In this document: positions 42,021-52,213 of the stretch, piece after piece
How positions within the stretch are numbered: the first letter of the stretch is position 1
How the letters are laid out: the number at the start of each line of letters is the position of its first letter
Origin: Bradyrhizobium commune
GTDB taxonomy: Bacteria; Pseudomonadota; Alphaproteobacteria; Rhizobiales; Xanthobacteraceae
DNA: 64,000 nt
NCBI RefSeq assembly: GCF_015624505.1
Contig: NZ_CP061379.1
Span: 7,501,001 to 7,565,000 of the forward strand
Direction: 5' to 3'
Position numbers and translations under genes: made by a program
Notes under the pieces: generated by a model
What the model saw: the letters and a program-made list of their open reading frames with translations, nothing else
The model's database searches: none
What the model was told of the DNA's origin: nothing

Positions 42021-42623
42021 TCACACGTCGAAGAACACCGTCTCGCTGTCACCCTGCAAATGCAGGTCGAGCCGATAGACCGGCTTGCCAGCCTCGCGCA
42101 CGGCGATCAGCGTGGCGCGGCGGTCGGACGGCACAAGCGCCAGCACCGGATCCGCGGCATTGCCGGCCTCGTCGCTGAAATAGATGCGGGTATAGAGATG
42201 CCGCAGCATGCCACGCGCGAACACCGCCAGAACGATGTGCGGCGCCTGCGGCTTGCCGTCGGGATCGGGCACGACGCCCGGCTTGATGGTATCGAAGGAG
42301 TAGTTGCCGTCCTTGCCGGTGCCGCAGCGGGCGAAGCCGCGGAAGCTCGCATTCGGCAGCGCGCGCTTGTCCTGCGGATCGGCGAAGCGGCCCTGCGCGT
42401 CCGCCTGCCAGATCTCCAGCATGGCGTCAGGCACGACGACGCCATCGCCGTCGAACACGCGGCCCTCGATGCGGATGCGGTCGCCGGTGAGGTCAGGCGT
42501 CAGCGTCGAGTTGGTGAAGGCGTCGTTCCAGGCGTAGTCGCCGGTCGGCGTCAGGCCGTATTTGAAGAACGGACCGACGGTCTGCGATGGCGTGATACCG
42601 TTGGGCTTCACAGCGTCCTGCAC
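42021..42623 (-). CDS. pcaG: Protocatechuate 3,4-dioxygenase alpha subunit
   Basis: The 200-aa alpha chain of the intradiol dioxygenase that opens protocatechuate to beta-carboxy-cis,cis-muconate. The start ITPSQTVGPFFKYGL, the central VPDAMLEIWQADAQGRFADP and the region IVLAVFARGMLRHLYTRIYF are typical. Iron ligands are supplied by the beta chain. It follows pcaH by one base. Confidence 0.95.
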   Translation of the reverse strand: MQDAVKPNGITPSQTVGPFFKYGLTPTGDYAWNDAFTNSTLTPDLTGDRIRIEGRVFDGDGVVVPDAMLEIWQADAQGRFADPQDKRALPNASFRGFARCGTGKDGNYSFDTIKPGVVPDPDGKPQAPHIVLAVFARGMLRHLYTRIYFSDEAGNAADPVLALVPSDRRATLIAVREAGKPVYRLDLHLQGDSETVFFDV

Positions 42624-42624
42624 G

Positions 42625-43326
42625 TTACTTGGTCTCCATGGGGGTGGCGCTCTTGCCGCGCAGCACGATGTCGAAGCGGTAGCACAGCGCCCATTCGGGC
42701 TTGGTATTCTCCAGGTCGAACGACGAGACCATCCGCATCCGCGCTGTCTCGTCCGGCACCGAATTGAAGATCGGATCGAACGGAAACAGCGGATCGCCGG
42801 GGAAGTACATCTGCGTCACGAGGCGCGTGACGAAGGAATGGCCGAACACCGAGAGGTGGATGTGCGCCGGACGCCAGGCATTGTGGTGATTGCCCCAGGG
42901 ATAGGCGCCGGGCTTGATGGTGACGAAGCGATAATAGCCCGAGGCATCGCTTTGGGTGCGGCCGGCGCCCGTAAAGTTCGGGTCGAGCGGCGCCGGATGC
43001 TGGTCGCGGACATGGACGTAGCGGCCGCAGGCATTGGCCTGCCAGATCTCGACCAGCGTATCAGGCACACCGCGGCCATCCTCGTCGCGGACATGGCCGT
43101 GCACGATGATGCGCTCGCCGAGCGGCTCGCCTGTGTGCTGGGTGGTAAGGTCATTGTCGCCGTCGCGCACGGTCTCGTGGCCGTAGACCGGACCGGTCAA
43201 TTCCGAGAGCGTGTGGCGCATCGGGATCAAGGGCTTGTTCGGCGCGCGCTTGATCGAGCTCTTGTACTCGGGCGACAGCGGCAGCGGATGCGCCTTGTTG
43301 CTGTCGACGGGATAGATGAACGTCAT
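42625..43326 (-). CDS. pcaH: Protocatechuate 3,4-dioxygenase beta subunit
   Basis: The 233-aa catalytic beta chain. The ferric iron ligands are expected at the tyrosines in ACGRYVHVRD and PGAYPWGNHHN and the histidines in RPAHIHLSVFG. The N-terminal DSNKAHPLPLSPEYKSSIKR is also typical of PcaH. It is the first gene of a pcaHG pair, with an A+T rich palindromic operator-like sequence (43376-43401) about 50 bases before its start. Confidence 0.96.
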   Translation of the reverse strand: MTFIYPVDSNKAHPLPLSPEYKSSIKRAPNKPLIPMRHTLSELTGPVYGHETVRDGDNDLTTQHTGEPLGERIIVHGHVRDEDGRGVPDTLVEIWQANACGRYVHVRDQHPAPLDPNFTGAGRTQSDASGYYRFVTIKPGAYPWGNHHNAWRPAHIHLSVFGHSFVTRLVTQMYFPGDPLFPFDPIFNSVPDETARMRMVSSFDLENTKPEWALCYRFDIVLRGKSATPMETK

Positions 43327-43375
43327 GGGCGAACTCCTCCACAGCCATTCTGGTCCGGCCGGTCAACGCTTTCTC

Positions 43376-43401
43376 GGATTATTATAGGTTATAACTAATC
43401 C
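43376..43401. promoter_or_regulatory. Nested palindrome upstream of pcaH
   Basis: The outer arms are GGATTA (43376-43381) and TAATCC (43396-43401), and the inner arms TTATA / TATAA surround GGT. The sequence is A+T rich and stands out in a GC-rich genome. It contains ATAACC on the minus strand, one half of the published PcaQ site of Sinorhizobium (ATAACC-N4-GGTTAA), but the other half does not match. It is probably the operator and promoter core of pcaHG. Confidence 0.5.
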
Positions 43402-43442
43402 AGGAAAGCGATTTAGCGCGCCCCGCGCCCGACGGAGCGCCA

Positions 43443-44336
43443 CTATTTGATCGGTGGACGCGGCAGCACGGCTTCGCCGGCCTCGAGCCGGTAGGTGTGC
43501 TCAAGCGAATACCAGGGCATCGCGACGCCGTGCGCGGTCGGATGCGGTGCATCGTGGCGCAGGAACTTGCCGATCAGTGCTTGCGTCACGCCGAACTGCA
43601 CGTCGCTGTCGATATGCGGATCGGCGGGGTCGTAGACCTGCGAGATCAGCACCTTGAACCCGGGCTTGAAGATCAGGGCGTGCAGATGCGCCGGACGATA
43701 CGGGTGACGGCTCTGCGCCTCGAGCAGGCGGCCGACCACACCATTGGTCGGAATCGGATAGCCGATCATCATCACCGAGCGGAACGAGAAACGTCCATCC
43801 TGGTCGGTCGTGAACTTGCCGCGCAGGTTCATGTCCGCCTGATCAGGATCCTGGTTCTCGTACAAACCAACTGGCGAGGCGTGCCAGACATCGACCTCCG
43901 CGCCGGCGACGGGACTGCCATCCTTGTCCACAACGCGAGCGCTGACGAACAGCGGCGCTCCCGGCGTATCGGAGCGGACGATCGAGCCGCCATTCTCGAC
44001 CCGCGGCGAGTTCAGGCGCCAGAACGGTCCGAGCAACGACTGATCGGTTTCCGTATTGCCCTGATCGCCATTGTTGAGCAGGCACACCAGCGGCGAGACG
44101 CCGAGCGAGCCCGCCATCAGCACGACTTCGTTGTGCGTGTCGGTCGAAAGCTTGCCGAGCTCGGCAATGATCGCCGTGGCGTCGCGGAATTCCTTCTCGG
44201 TCAGGCGCACGTCACGGACAAAGCCATGCAGATGCTTGACCAGTGAGACCATGATCTGCCGCATCCGCGGATCGGACGTCCGCTCCATCACCGCCAATGC
44301 GGCGGCCGTGACGTCCTGCTCGCGCTCGATGATCAT
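43443..44336 (-). CDS. Intradiol ring-cleavage dioxygenase (catechol/hydroxyquinol type)
   Basis: Dioxygenase of 297 aa from the ATG 44336 (MIIEREQDVTAAALAVM), preceded by AGGGA. The N-terminal dimerisation domain has THNEVVLMAGSLGVSPLVCL, which resembles hydroxyquinol and chlorocatechol 1,2-dioxygenases. The catalytic beta-sandwich has GAEVDVWHASPVGLYENQD, GYPIPTNGVVG and the iron histidines in RPAHLHALIF. It lies between pcaF and pcaHG on the same strand, and provides a second ring-opening route. Confidence 0.88.
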   Translation of the reverse strand: MIIEREQDVTAAALAVMERTSDPRMRQIMVSLVKHLHGFVRDVRLTEKEFRDATAIIAELGKLSTDTHNEVVLMAGSLGVSPLVCLLNNGDQGNTETDQSLLGPFWRLNSPRVENGGSIVRSDTPGAPLFVSARVVDKDGSPVAGAEVDVWHASPVGLYENQDPDQADMNLRGKFTTDQDGRFSFRSVMMIGYPIPTNGVVGRLLEAQSRHPYRPAHLHALIFKPGFKVLISQVYDPADPHIDSDVQFGVTQALIGKFLRHDAPHPTAHGVAMPWYSLEHTYRLEAGEAVLPRPPIK

Positions 44337-44353
44337 GGCACGGTCCCTGAGAA

Positions 44354-44377
44354 CCTCTCCCCTCAAGCGGGGAGAGG
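44354..44377. terminator. Hairpin between pcaF and the intradiol dioxygenase
   Basis: CCTCTCCCCTCAAGCGGGGA continuing GAGG forms a perfect stem of ten pairs with a four-base loop between two minus-strand genes. No T-run follows on the coding strand. It is similar to hairpins within the element at 24110-24231. Confidence 0.55.
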
Positions 44378-44390
44378 AAGAGGAGAGCGC

Positions 44391-45599
<1,209 letters not shown>

Positions 45600-45815
45600 C
45601 GTTGTTCTCCCTGAATGCCGCGACCCGGCCAGAATTCTTCAATGTCCGCGGAGTTTTAGGAGGGCGCCCGCGGCAGGTCAATTGACGGTTTCTTGCGTGT
45701 TCCGAAGAGGGCACACGCCGCCAGCGCATGCCGCAGTGCGGACAACGTGGAAAACCTCCTCTCCCCGGCCAAAGCGATAGGAGCAGGAGGCGAAATTTTG
45801 TAGGTTGCGCCGCCC

Positions 45816-48554
45816 ATGACACTGCAACAGCCGATACCAGCGCCGCCCCCCGACGAAGCGTCCGCCCCGCAGGCCGAGGCGGCGGCGCGCGTGACCCCGA
45901 TGATGGAACAGTACCTTGAGATCAAGGCCGCGCATCAGGGCCTCTTGCTGTTCTACCGGATGGGCGACTTTTACGAGCTGTTCTTCGAGGACGCCGAGAT
46001 CGCCTCGAGGACGCTCGGCATCGTCCTGACCAAGCGCGGCAAGCATCAGGGCGCGGACATCCCGATGTGCGGCGTGCCGGTCGAGCGCTCCGAGGACTAT
46101 CTGCATCGGCTGATCTCGGCCGGCCACCGGGTCGCGGTGTGCGAGCAGACCGAGGACCCCGCGGCCGCAAAGGCGCGCGGCAACAAGAGCGTGGTGCGCC
46201 GTGGCGTGGTGCGGCTGGTCACGCCGGGCACACTGACCGAAGACACGCTGCTCGACGCGCGCGCCAATAATTACCTGCTGGCAATCGCACGCGCCCGTTC
46301 GTCGGCCGGCGGCGATCGTTTCGGGCTGGCCTGGATCGACATCTCGACCGCCGAATTCATGGTGACGGAGTGCAGCGGCGGCGAGCTTGCCGCGACGCTC
46401 GCCCGCATCAATCCGAACGAAGCCATCGTCACCGACGCGCTCTATAATGACAGCGAACTCGGACAGACCCTGCGCGAGCTGCCGGCCGTGACGCCGCTGA
46501 CCCGCGACGTCTTCGACGGCGCCACCGCCGAGAAACGCCTGTGCGATTATTTCGCGGTCGCGACTATGGACGGCCTGGCTCAACTCACGCGGCTGGAAGC
46601 GACCGCTGCGGCGGCCGCCGTCACCTATGTCGACCGCACCCAGGTCGGCAAGCATCCGCCGCTGTCGCCGCCGGCGCGCGAGGCCGCCGGCGCGACCATG
46701 GCGATCGATCCGGCCACGCGCGCCAATCTCGAACTGACGCGGACGCTCGCGGGCGAGCGACGCGGCTCGCTGCTCGACGCGATCGATTGCACCGCAACCT
46801 CGGCGGGCTCGCGCCTGCTAGCGCAGCGGCTTGCCGCGCCGTTGACCGATGCACCGGCCATCGCGCGCCGGCTCGATGCCGTCAGCACCTTCGTCGCGGA
46901 TTCGGCGACGCGCGAGGACATCCGCAGCATCTTGCGCGGGGCGCCCGACATGTCTCGCGCGCTCGCCCGTCTTTCAGTCGGCCGCGGCGGCCCGCGCGAT
47001 CTCGCGGGCCTGCGCGACGGCATCATGGCAGCCGATCAGGCGTTGGCGCGGCTCTCCGAACTCGACCAGCCGCCACAGGAAATCACCGCCGTGATGACGG
47101 CGCTGAAACGGCCATCGCGCGAACTTGCGGCGGAATTTGCCAGCGCGCTCGACGAGCAGCTACCACTAATCAAGCGCGATGGCGGCTTCGTTCGTCAGGG
47201 CTACGAGCCCGCGCTCGACGAAGCCCGCAACCTGCGCGACGCCTCGCGCTTGGTGGTGGCCTCGATGCAGGCGCGCTACGCCGACGTGACCTCCGTCAAG
47301 GGCCTCAAGATCCGGCACAACAACGTGCTCGGCTATTTCGTCGAGGTCACCGCGCAACATGGCGACAAGCTGATGTCGGCGCCGCTGAACGCGACCTTCA
47401 TCCATCGCCAGACGCTGGCGGGCCAGGTACGTTTTACCACATCCGAGCTGGGCGAGATCGAAGCCAAGATCGCCAATGCCGGCGACCGCGCGCTTGGGCT
47501 CGAGCTCGAGATCTTCGAGCGGCTCTGTGCCAATGCGCTCGACATCAGCGACGATCTGCGCGCCGCGGCGCAAGGCTTTGCGCTGCTCGACGTTGCGACG
47601 TCGCTCGCCAAGCTCGCTGTCGACGAGAATTATGTCCGGCCCGAAGTCGATGGCTCACTCGGCTTCGCGATCGAGGCCGGCCGTCATCCCGTGGTCGAGC
47701 AGGCGTTGAAGCGCAACGGCGAGCCCTTCATCGCGAACGCCTGCGACCTGTCGCCGGCGCCCGCACAAAAATCCGGCCAGCTCTGGCTGCTCACCGGCCC
47801 GAACATGGCCGGCAAGTCGACCTTCCTGCGCCAGAATGCATTGATTGCGCTGCTGGCGCAGATCGGCAGCTTCGTGCCGGCCACGCGCGCGCGGATCGGC
47901 ATCATCGACCGCCTGTTTTCGCGCGTCGGCGCCGCCGACGATCTCGCGCGCGGCCGCTCAACCTTCATGGTGGAGATGGTCGAGACCGCCGCGATCCTCA
48001 ACCAGGCCGGCGAGCGCGCGCTCGTGATCCTCGACGAGATCGGCCGCGGCACCGCGACCTTCGACGGCCTCTCCATCGCCTGGGCCGCGATCGAGCATCT
48101 GCACGAGAGCAACCGCTGCCGCACGCTGTTCGCCACGCATTATCACGAGCTCACCGCGCTCTCGGCCAAGCTGCCGCGGATGTTCAACGCGACCGTGCGG
48201 GTGAAGGAATGGCAGGGCAATGTCGTGTTCCTGCACGAAGTGCTGCCGGGCTCGGCCGACCGCTCCTACGGCATCCAGGTGGCGAAGCTCGCCGGCCTGC
48301 CGCCGGCCGTGATCACGCGCGCCAAATCAGTGCTCTCCAAGCTGGAGGCACAGGACCGCGGCCAGACTGCGCGAGTGCTGGTGGACGATCTTCCGCTGTT
48401 CGCTGTGCCCTCGCGCGCGGCGGCCGAAGCCGCGCCGCCGACCGAGGCCGAGCTGCTGATGGATGCGGTCAAGGCACTGCACCCCGACGAGATGTCGCCG
48501 CGCGAAGCGCTGGACGCGCTCTATGCATTGAAGGCCAAGCTGCCGAAGCCGTGA
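45816..48554 (+). CDS. mutS: DNA mismatch repair protein MutS
   Basis: The protein (912 aa) recognises mismatches and recruits MutL. The mismatch-binding Phe-x-Glu is in [14 protein letters not shown], near residue 50. The ATPase has Walker [14 protein letters not shown], Walker [18 protein letters not shown], and the signature [11 protein letters not shown]. The lever and clamp region is intact ([14 protein letters not shown]). The first 25 residues are rich in Pro/Ala and probably disordered. It is divergent from pcaF and followed by a palindromic repeat before the convergent chemoreceptor gene. Confidence 0.98.
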   Translation: MTLQQPIPAPPPDEASAPQAEAAARVTPMMEQYLEIKAAHQGLLLFYRMGDFYELFFEDAEIASRTLGIVLTKRGKHQGADIPMCGVPVERSEDYLHRLISAGHRVAVCEQTEDPAAAKARGNKSVVRRGVVRLVTPGTLTEDTLLDARANNYLLAIARARSSAGGDRFGLAWIDISTAEFMVTECSGGELAATLARINPNEAIVTDALYNDSELGQTLRELPAVTPLTRDVFDGATAEKRLCDYFAVATMDGLAQLTRLEATAAAAAVTYVDRTQVGKHPPLSPPAREAAGATMAIDPATRANLELTRTLAGERRGSLLDAIDCTATSAGSRLLAQRLAAPLTDAPAIARRLDAVSTFVADSATREDIRSILRGAPDMSRALARLSVGRGGPRDLAGLRDGIMAADQALARLSELDQPPQEITAVMTALKRPSRELAAEFASALDEQLPLIKRDGGFVRQGYEPALDEARNLRDASRLVVASMQARYADVTSVKGLKIRHNNVLGYFVEVTAQHGDKLMSAPLNATFIHRQTLAGQVRFTTSELGEIEAKIANAGDRALGLELEIFERLCANALDISDDLRAAAQGFALLDVATSLAKLAVDENYVRPEVDGSLGFAIEAGRHPVVEQALKRNGEPFIANACDLSPAPAQKSGQLWLLTGPNMAGKSTFLRQNALIALLAQIGSFVPATRARIGIIDRLFSRVGAADDLARGRSTFMVEMVETAAILNQAGERALVILDEIGRGTATFDGLSIAWAAIEHLHESNRCRTLFATHYHELTALSAKLPRMFNATVRVKEWQGNVVFLHEVLPGSADRSYGIQVAKLAGLPPAVITRAKSVLSKLEAQDRGQTARVLVDDLPLFAVPSRAAAEAAPPTEAELLMDAVKALHPDEMSPREALDALYALKAKLPKP

Positions 48555-48559
48555 AGGTG

Positions 48560-48659
48560 CCGTAGGGTGGGCAAAGCGTAGCGTGCCCACCACGTCACGG
48601 CGAATTCGCAGACGGATGGTGGGCACGGCGCGAAGTGCGCGCCTTTGCCCGCCCTACGG
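48560..48659. repeat. GTAGGGTGGG palindromic repeat, copy 2
   Basis: CCGTAGGGTGGGCAAAG at one end and CTTTGCCCGCCCTACGG at the other, with inner GTGCCCACCA / TGGTGGGCAC. It fills the gap between convergent mutS and the chemoreceptor. It is a close relative of copy 1 at 9799-9887. Confidence 0.85.
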
Positions 48660-48670
48660 TTCTGGACCTG

Positions 48671-50347
48671 CTACGCCCGTGCCGCGATCGCAGCCGCTTC
48701 GGCGGCCGCGCGCTGCATGCTGGTCGACATCTCGTTCGTGACCGTGCTCTGCTCCTCGACGGCGGCAGCCGTCGACGTCACGTATTCGCTGACATTGTTG
48801 ATCGCCTGCTTGATCGAGCCTAGCGCGCTGACGACGTCGCCGGAAATGCCGTTGAGGCTGCCGATCTCCTGGCCGATCTTGTCGGTGGCCTGCTTGGCCT
48901 GGTTGGCGAGGCTCTTCACCTCGGAGGCGACCACCGCAAAGCCGCGACCGGCTTCGCCGGCGCGGGCGGATTCGATCGTGGCGTTGAGCGCCAGGAGGTT
49001 GATCTGCCCGGTAATGCTGTTGATCATCTCGACGATGCCGCTCATGGCCTGCGCGGCCTCGGTGAGGCGCTGCGCCTGGGCGTCGGCGGCGGCGACCTGG
49101 TCCACCGCGCCCATCGCGGTCTCGCGCGATTTGGTCATAGCCGCGGAGATCTCCCGCACGGAGGCGTTGAGCTCCTCGGAGCCGGCGGCGACCGATTCCA
49201 TCATGCCGCGGACGCGCTCGTTACCCATGCGGACCAGGACCTGCCGCGTGGTATCGGTCGCATATTTCACGACCTTGAACGGCTTGCCGTTGAGATCGAG
49301 GATCGGGTTGTAGGAGGCCTGGATATAGACCTCGCGGCCACCCTTGCCGATACGCTTGTACTCTGCCGCCTGGTACTGGCCGCGATTGAGCGCGGCCCAG
49401 AAGTCGCGATAGGCCGCGCTGTCGCGCTCCGCCGGCTCGACGAACATGCTGTGATGATGGCCCTTGATCTCAGCCAGCGAATAGCCGAGCGCGCCGAGAA
49501 AATTGTCGTTGGCGGTGATGATCGTGCCGTCCATGTTGAACTCGATCACCGCCTGCGCCTTGTCGATCGCGGAGATCTGGCCGGCGAGATCGACGTTCTT
49601 CAGCTTCTCCGCAGTGACGTCGGTTGCGTATTTGACCACGCCGAACGGCTTGCCGTTCTCGTCGAGCAGCGGATTGTAGGAGGCAAGAATCCAGACCTCG
49701 CGGCCGCCCTTGCCGATGCGCTTGAACTCGCCGGCCTGGTATTCGCCGTGGTTGAGCTTGGCCCAGAACTCGCGATAGGCCGCGCCATCGCGCTCGGCTT
49801 GGGCTACGAACATGCTGTGGTGCTTGCCCTGGATCTCGGCCAGCGAATAGCCGAGCGCCTTGCAGAAATTCTCGTTGGCAGTGACGATGGTGCCGTCGAG
49901 CTTGAACTCGATCACGGCCTGGGCGCGGCTGCTGGCGGACACCTTGGAGGCTTCCGTCATGGCGTGGATCTTCTTGGCGGTGATGTCGGTCGCGATCTTC
50001 ACGACCTTGACCGGCTTGCCGGCATCGTCGAGCACCGGATTGTAGCAGGCCTCGATCCAGACCTCGCGGCCGCCCTTGGCGATCCGCTTGAATTCGGTGC
50101 ACTCGGCCTCGCCGCGGTTGAGCTGAGCCCAGAACGCCTTGTAGGCGGCGCCGTCGCGCTGATCGGCCGGCATGAACATCACGTGCTTCTTCCCCTTGAT
50201 CTCGTCGAGGGAATAGCCGAGCACGTTGAGGAAGTTCTGGTTCGCGGTGAGAATCGTGCCATCCATGGCAAACTCGATCACGGCGTGTGAGCGACTGATG
50301 GCGGCGAGCTGTGCGTCCGCATCACCGCGGGATCTGCGACCAAACAT
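48671..50347 (-). CDS. Cytoplasmic methyl-accepting chemotaxis protein with three PAS repeats
   Basis: Chemoreceptor of 558 aa starting at 50347 ([13 protein letters not shown]) with a GGAG site; the upstream extension is not used. Three PAS domains recur with a 122-residue period (about 22-123, 144-245, 266-367), each with a GxIxxANxNFLxxLGYSLxEIxG core and an [14 protein letters not shown] type segment. The MCP domain follows (368-558) with the hairpin tip [20 protein letters not shown]. There is no membrane segment or HAMP domain, so it should sense a soluble or redox signal in the cytoplasm, perhaps through heme or flavin. Confidence 0.93.
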   Translation of the reverse strand: MFGRRSRGDADAQLAAISRSHAVIEFAMDGTILTANQNFLNVLGYSLDEIKGKKHVMFMPADQRDGAAYKAFWAQLNRGEAECTEFKRIAKGGREVWIEACYNPVLDDAGKPVKVVKIATDITAKKIHAMTEASKVSASSRAQAVIEFKLDGTIVTANENFCKALGYSLAEIQGKHHSMFVAQAERDGAAYREFWAKLNHGEYQAGEFKRIGKGGREVWILASYNPLLDENGKPFGVVKYATDVTAEKLKNVDLAGQISAIDKAQAVIEFNMDGTIITANDNFLGALGYSLAEIKGHHHSMFVEPAERDSAAYRDFWAALNRGQYQAAEYKRIGKGGREVYIQASYNPILDLNGKPFKVVKYATDTTRQVLVRMGNERVRGMMESVAAGSEELNASVREISAAMTKSRETAMGAVDQVAAADAQAQRLTEAAQAMSGIVEMINSITGQINLLALNATIESARAGEAGRGFAVVASEVKSLANQAKQATDKIGQEIGSLNGISGDVVSALGSIKQAINNVSEYVTSTAAAVEEQSTVTNEMSTSMQRAAAEAAAIAARA

Positions 50348-50596
50348 CAAACAATCTCCATCTCGAAATAACGCCGATGGGACACGCCCATCTGAACCAA
50401 GGGGATATGACCGCGCGGCAACATTGCCGTATTCCAATCCACGATCCCGTAGGTCCGGGGCGATCAAATCGCCAATCCGTCATCATGACGCACGGATCGA
50501 AGCCGAGATGGGCACGCAATATAATTCGTAAAGGAAAAGCTCGAATAAAGTTCTAACGGACCTGTCGAAATTCGGCAGCGACCGATGTCCGCGCTC

Positions 50597-51406
50597 TTAC
50601 GGCCCCTGCTGCGCCTTGCGCACTGCACGCCGGCCGATCGCCCAGAGCGTCAGGTTCCACGTCACGCAGGCGGCGAGCGCCAGACACAAACCGATGGCGG
50701 AGCCGAACCACACCACCCCAAGATGCAGCACCACGATCGCCATCCCGAATCCGAGCAGGCCCCAAGCCGAATTCGCCAGCACGGCGGCGGTCGGCGGACC
50801 ACCGATGCGCGGATGCAGGATCACCATCATGCTGGAGAACACCACGGGGAACAGCGCGATGATGCCGCTGATGCGGGGGCCGACCCAATTCGACGTCGAG
50901 ACCACGATGGCGACGAGGGTCGCGACCAGTGCAGCGCGCATCGGCACGTCATACCAGCGGCGTCCCACCAGCGGCATCTTCACGTGGCGATAGCCCGCGA
51001 GCAGCGGAATGCAGATGCCGAACGCGATCAGATTGGCGGCAAGCCCTGCGGCGAGCGACCAGTCGAACTGGCGGATGACCGAGGCAATTGCAATCCACAC
51101 CGCGAAGGCGCTAGCGCAACTCACCACCATGCCGTGCCGCTGCGCCAGCACGACATAGATGAGGCACATGAAGATCGTCGCCGCATTGACCGGAAGACTC
51201 GCCAGCGCGCCTTGCGCGATGAAGGCAGCGTCATGGTCGATTGCGAGGAAGGCGTAGGACGGACCGGCGGAGATCGGCAGGGTGGCAACCAGCGCGCCGA
51301 TCACCGGCCCCGAGCGCTCGGCGATGATCGAGGCCGTGACCACGAACGTCGCCGCGATCGCCATGCGCAGAAGGAGGAAGAGGATGAAGTGAAGGTCGAG
51401 GGACAT
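50597..51406 (-). CDS. Hypothetical multi-pass membrane protein
   Basis: Inner-membrane protein of 269 aa with about eight hydrophobic segments, for example ILFLLLRMAIAATFVVTASI, LAAGLAANLIAFGICIPLL, MRAALVATLVAIVVSTSNWV and GLLGFGMAIVVLHLGVVWFG. A conserved-looking motif IGALVATLPISAGPSYAFLA sits in the first third. I do not recognise a family with confidence. It lies downstream of the OsmC gene, 46 bases away with a hairpin (51419-51442) in between, on the same strand. Confidence 0.75.
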   Translation of the reverse strand: MSLDLHFILFLLLRMAIAATFVVTASIIAERSGPVIGALVATLPISAGPSYAFLAIDHDAAFIAQGALASLPVNAATIFMCLIYVVLAQRHGMVVSCASAFAVWIAIASVIRQFDWSLAAGLAANLIAFGICIPLLAGYRHVKMPLVGRRWYDVPMRAALVATLVAIVVSTSNWVGPRISGIIALFPVVFSSMMVILHPRIGGPPTAAVLANSAWGLLGFGMAIVVLHLGVVWFGSAIGLCLALAACVTWNLTLWAIGRRAVRKAQQGP

Positions 51407-51418
51407 TTTTTCTTGTTA

Positions 51419-51442
51419 CCCTCCCCTGGAGGGCAGGGGAGG
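51419..51442. terminator. Hairpin between OsmC-like and membrane protein genes
   Basis: CCTCCCCTGGAGGGCAGGGG followed by AGG: CCTCCCCT pairs with AGGGGAGG around GGAGGGC. On the minus strand it lies directly after the OsmC-like stop at 51453, and so may attenuate into the membrane protein gene. No clear T-run follows in that direction. Confidence 0.5.
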
Positions 51443-51452
51443 ATAAGTGAAG

Positions 51453-51962
51453 TCACATCCGCTGCATCGATACCGAAACCTTCGGGCCGTTCTTGATGGT
51501 CTGGTAGACCACACAATAGCGCTCGGTGAGTTTCAGCAAGAGATCGAGCTTGTCCTGCGGCGCCGGCGTGTCGACCTCGAAGCGCAGGCGGATCTCGGCG
51601 AAACCGACCGGGGTCTCCTTGTCGACGCCGAGCGTGCCGCGGAAATCGAGATCGCCTTCGGCATAGACATTCCCGGTCTTGAGCGGCACCTCGATCGCGG
51701 TCGCGACCGATTTCAGCGTGACGCCGGCACAGGCGACGAGCGCCTCGAGCAACATGTCGCCGGAGCAGAGCTCGAGGCCGGAGCCGCCGGTGGCGGGATG
51801 GAGGCCAGCCATTGCGATGGCGCGACCGGTCTCGACCTTGCACGCGATGCCTTCGCTGTCGGTGGAACCCTTGGCCTTCAGCGTGATCATCGCGGCCGTT
51901 GGATCAGTCTTGTAGCGCTCCTTGATCGGGGCCTGCATCTGGCGCAGCTCTGCGGCGTCCAT
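51453..51962 (-). CDS. OsmC/Ohr family protein
   Basis: Protein of 169 aa from the ATG 51962 (MDAAELRQMQAPIKERYK), preceded by GGGAGAGATC. The core TGGSGLELCSGDMLLEALVACAGVTL holds the first redox cysteine, and a second cysteine lies in LTERYCVVYQTI. Ohr and OsmC enzymes reduce organic hydroperoxides through such a cysteine pair. It probably protects against peroxide stress, although other OsmC-like branches have unknown roles. It is divergent from glnD with 251 bases between. Confidence 0.87.
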   Translation of the reverse strand: MDAAELRQMQAPIKERYKTDPTAAMITLKAKGSTDSEGIACKVETGRAIAMAGLHPATGGSGLELCSGDMLLEALVACAGVTLKSVATAIEVPLKTGNVYAEGDLDFRGTLGVDKETPVGFAEIRLRFEVDTPAPQDKLDLLLKLTERYCVVYQTIKNGPKVSVSMQRM

Positions 51963-52178
51963 TCTTGATCTCTCCCGGCATGTCGTTATCTGACGAGCGG
52001 TATAGAGGGCGACGCGTTTCATGTCAGCCCATGATTGATGGAAGCAGCCATGAGCGGCCAGGCCGCAGAGCTTCAAAAGCCAGAAAAATCATGATGTTAT
52101 GGCCGGGACTGAGACAGGTCTCGCGGGCATCCAGCGCGGCTGGCCGAGCCGTCCACGGCTCATTCCGCGAATGTCTCG

Positions 52179-52193
52179 TGACAGCGCCTGTCA
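52179..52193. promoter_or_regulatory. Perfect inverted repeat upstream of glnD
   Basis: TGACAGCGCCTGTCA, 6-bp arms with a CGC centre, ends 20 bases before the glnD start at 52214. It is a possible operator or a 5'-leader hairpin. No known consensus is matched. Confidence 0.35.
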
Positions 52194-52213
52194 CCTCTTA
52201 TATCCGATGAGAC

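Noticed and set aside
46541..48565. A 674-residue plus-strand frame inside mutS
   Set aside because: It lies in another frame of mutS and is Arg/Ala/His rich, the typical product of frame-shifted GC-rich codons.
49247..50284. Regular direct repeats of about 366 bases that might suggest an array-type element
   Set aside because: These are three tandem PAS-domain coding units of one chemoreceptor, not a CRISPR array; no short repeat-spacer pattern occurs in the window.
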